A stretch of DNA of 64,000 nt from Hirundichthys speculiger (Eukaryota > Chordata > Actinopteri > Beloniformes > Exocoetidae), in assembly GCA_018398805.1 (NCBI GenBank), contig JAGFBZ010000373.1, positions 1,364,001-1,428,000 of the forward strand, in the 5' to 3' direction. The notes under the pieces are model-generated. The model was not told the origin of the DNA and searched no databases. It saw only the letters and a program-made list of their open reading frames with translations. Below are positions 61,613 to 64,000 of this stretch, piece after piece; within the stretch, counting starts at the first letter, position 1, and each line of letters starts with the position of its first letter. The position numbers and the translations under genes are program-made.

Positions 61613-63146
61613 TCAATTCTCAGAAGCACCAGCAGGTGCGCCGCCCCACTTGATATCGGGAAAGGGGTCAGGTCTCTGATCCCTCAAAAAAGATGTCGTC
61701 ATTGCTTTTAGCATCATGTGGCGTATACATGGAATCACACATGTAAATAAAAGGAAAAACACAACCAAAATAATCAAAACTGGAGTAACATCTTCAAAAT
61801 TACCCCCCGTACCATGAGCCTGAGGTCAGCCACGTCCACGGATCAAACCCCCCGGACTCCGCTGAGTCCCTTTGGCGCTGTGTCTGCAGCAACCCATTCA
61901 GGTGTGAGATGACATGAGTCATGTTATCCGTAATATCAGGCACAAACGTGCAGCAACTTTCACTTACGACATGGCAGACGCCGCCGTGGGCAGCCAGCAT
62001 CAAATCTAGGACCATGCGGTCCTGTAACTCATGTTACGCAAGGCTTGGACCTCCGTTGTGATCTCAGTAAACCCCTCGGCGGTTTCAGCAGTAAGATTTT
62101 CCAGATCAATCGCCAGATCATCAATCTGATGGGCCAATTTTATAGTTCCCCACCAAGGAAACAAACCCCCCATCACTTTCGCCCCCACTGAAACACGATT
62201 TCTACGAGCCGGAACCTCACGCTTTGAAATAGAGCGGGTAGAGTAATAATGAGGGTAATTAGCATGATGATGAGTCAGCGAATCATAAATACCCACATGT
62301 GGAAGAAGTCTAGCCAGATAACACGTTCCACACCAATCGGGAGGCAGAAGTTGATAAACATGTTTGCCACAAACCCACACATGACGCCGCAAGCATCCAA
62401 ATCCATCAGAACTAGGGAATAGAACTCGAGGATTATCAGTAACACCCAGATTATCAATCGGAGTGAGAAGCTCGGAGATGTTCAAATAGGATAGGTGGGG
62501 ATGGGGACATCCGTCACCGTCCCGACGTCCGCATGTGGCATTCCTAGTGAGCTTACACTCACTATCCCCCAGAAACCGCCCACGAGCAGAACACGATCGA
62601 GAAAAACAAACGGGAGCTTCGTAAAGTGTCGGATTTGCGGTAAACACAGATTCATAAACCTTTGGATTCCAAGGAGGACCTGTAGCGTTTGGAAACCGTA
62701 TCATAAACCCAGAATAATCAGGGACGTGCACGTTACATTGGCTTAACAGGCTTGAAACGTTTGCAACCCTCAGTCGACCCCCAGCGTCCCTAGTCGCCCT
62801 CTTAATCCCCACAGTAAACGCCACTAACACCCCTAATGTTTCTGCCCCGGTGAGCGGACACGGAGTGAGGGGAATAGCGCTGTCAGACGCATGAGGTAAG
62901 GCCGAACAAACGTAACAGCTATTTGTCACGCCCAATCCACGAGCCGTTGTTACCATCGCCCGATACCATCCGTTGCTACGGTAGTCCCCCCCTTTTCGTG
63001 AGCATGCTACGACTCACGACCGAATCCCCTACATCTACATCTCGGGTGGACCGTGACCTAGCAGGCTCCTGGTACATGAAACCAAAAACACAGAAAATTG
63101 ATAACAGAACCAAAATCAACATCCTAAACATTTTAACATGCAACAT
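61613..63146 (-). pseudogene. env: Retroviral envelope gene (broken)
   Basis: The env reading runs in four successive frames on the minus strand. A hydrophobic signal segment starts at an ATG near 63146 or 63131. The surface unit contains SCYVC. A basic cleavage-like stretch (SKREVPARRNR) lies around 62230-62190. The transmembrane unit has the C-x6-CC motif (GGVCHVVSESCC) that marks gamma-type envelopes. It then has a membrane anchor and a short tail, with stop at 61615-61613. Breaks lie at the G7 run (62990-62996), near 62010-62025, and at the G6 run (61803-61808). The overall length of about 1.5 kb is normal for the class. No product can be made from the sequence as written. Confidence 0.82.
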
Positions 63147-63278
63147 CCTAAACTCTGATTAGCACACAACAGTCCTGTATATATTGAAGGTCTTCTTTTC
63201 TTCACCTTTGTTTCTTCTTTCTTCGAGCTCAGGGTGTGTATGTGTAAGGGTGTAAGGGTGTAAAAGGGGAAAAACAGC

Positions 63279-64000
63279 CTAGGGGTCGGGAACTGGGCCA
63301 GGAACCCTCTTGCAGTGGCTGGCGTGGATCCAAGTCGCCCGCTCCGCTATCTTAACAGCAGTGTGGGTCGTCAACAGGATCTGGAACGGTCCGTTCCACC
63401 GCCTGGCTTTCCAATGCTTTCGACCCAGGTCCCGCACCAGAACCCAGTTGCCTGGCCGTAGCTTGTGAAGAGATCCTCCCGCTGGCACCGGCTGGGCAGC
63501 TTTCACCTGTGAGTTAATCTGTGTCAGTACAGAGTGCAGATTCTTGCAATACGACAACACAGAGTTCTCACACAATTCAGCTGATGGAAGGATGCACTTA
63601 TCTGGTGCGTCTACTCCCATCGGCGGTGGTCTGCCAAAGAGGATCTCGAACGGACTCAGGTTAGCCCTCGACCGCACACGCATCCGCATGTACAGCAACA
63701 CAACCGGTAGAGCCTTGAGCCAGGACAACCCTGTTTCTGCACAACACACACTTTGCCAGTTTAGACTTCAAAGTACCATTCTCCCTTTCAACAGCGCCCC
63801 CACTCGCAGGATGGTAGGCACAATGTCTCTTGAGGCTAAACCCCAAATATTTTCCTACCTGCGCCAGGGCCTGGTTCACGAAGTGGGTGCCGTTGTCACT
63901 GGAGATCCTAGATGGAATTCCCCAACGTGGCAAAATCTCCATCAGCAGAGCCCTCGCCACTGTGGAACTGTCAGCCTTAGAGGAAGGAAAGACCTCAACC
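63279..64000 (-). pseudogene. pol: Retroviral pol, integrase C-terminal part (broken, partial)
   Basis: The minus strand carries the integrase catalytic core from the window edge. It shows SSDNGTHF and, 35 residues after that Asp, the Glu of GGAVEREN (D-35-E spacing). The C-terminal domain follows with a WNGPFQILL (GPF) motif and stop at 63281-63279. A one-base frameshift near 63745 separates core and C-terminal domain. The first catalytic Asp lies outside the window. The GPF-type C-terminus and neighbouring env place it near gamma- or epsilon-type retroviruses. Confidence 0.85.

Larger units (their letters stand above)
60840..64000 (-). mobile_element. Endogenous retrovirus, gamma-type, running off the right edge
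   Basis: Minus-strand order is pol (integrase, from beyond 64000 to 63279), env (about 63146-61613) and a probable 3' LTR (about 61510-60840). Gag, protease, reverse transcriptase and the 5' LTR would lie to the right of the window. At least four one-base frameshifts interrupt pol and env, two of them in G homopolymers. As written the copy cannot make full-length products. It lies upstream of klb in the same orientation, with its LTR about 2.8 kb from the klb start codon. Confidence 0.85.

Overview
The window reads as a gene-sparse, repeat-rich stretch of a teleost fish genome. The evidence is three vertebrate multi-exon genes with GT-AG introns, many fish-type transposon remnants (hAT MITEs, RTE/Rex3-like and L2-like LINEs, tRNA-derived SINEs, a gamma-type endogenous retrovirus) and long CA/TG, AT, TAA and TTA microsatellites. 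There are no bacterial-style operons, CRISPR arrays or functional RNA genes that I could support.

All three genes lie on the minus strand in the right half. In transcription order they are klb (beta-klotho, 58053 to 53170, six coding exons), ube2k (ubiquitin-conjugating enzyme E2 K, 51108 to 43799, seven coding exons, intact 200 aa) and a nicotinic acetylcholine receptor alpha9/alpha10-type gene, probably chrna9 (39557 to 34661, six coding exons, 541 aa). From general knowledge, human 4p14 carries KLB, UBE2K and CHRNA9 in this order and orientation but with several genes between them. Those intervening genes are absent here, so the block looks like a compacted ohnologous copy of the 4p14 region.

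Two gene-level anomalies stand out. Exon 3 of klb carries one extra base that shifts the frame and gives a stop after about 445 of about 1052 codons, although both sides of it are otherwise well preserved. In the nicotinic receptor gene, the first cysteine of the defining Cys-loop is missing, because a short out-of-frame segment is bounded by two compensating one-base changes.

The right edge (about 60.8-64.0 kb) holds a minus-strand endogenous retrovirus: the 3' part of pol (integrase), then env, then a probable LTR. It is broken by several one-base frameshifts, two of them in G homopolymers. Between it and klb lie a tRNA-derived SINE, a hAT transposase remnant and an RTE-tailed SINE.

The left 34 kb has no gene I can name. 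It holds an old L2-like LINE (5.4-6.8 kb), an imperfect tandem duplication (7.1-10.0 against 10.0-12.7 kb), a 5'-truncated Rex3-like LINE with a 12-bp target-site duplication (14.7-15.3 kb), two related hAT elements (16.7 kb and, inside a receptor intron, 35.5 kb), a pogo-like element (18.0 kb), another hAT element with a transposase N-terminus remnant (22.6 kb), and assorted LINE and SINE fragments. Exon boundaries come from manual reading of splice sites and phases; repeat family names are pattern-based.
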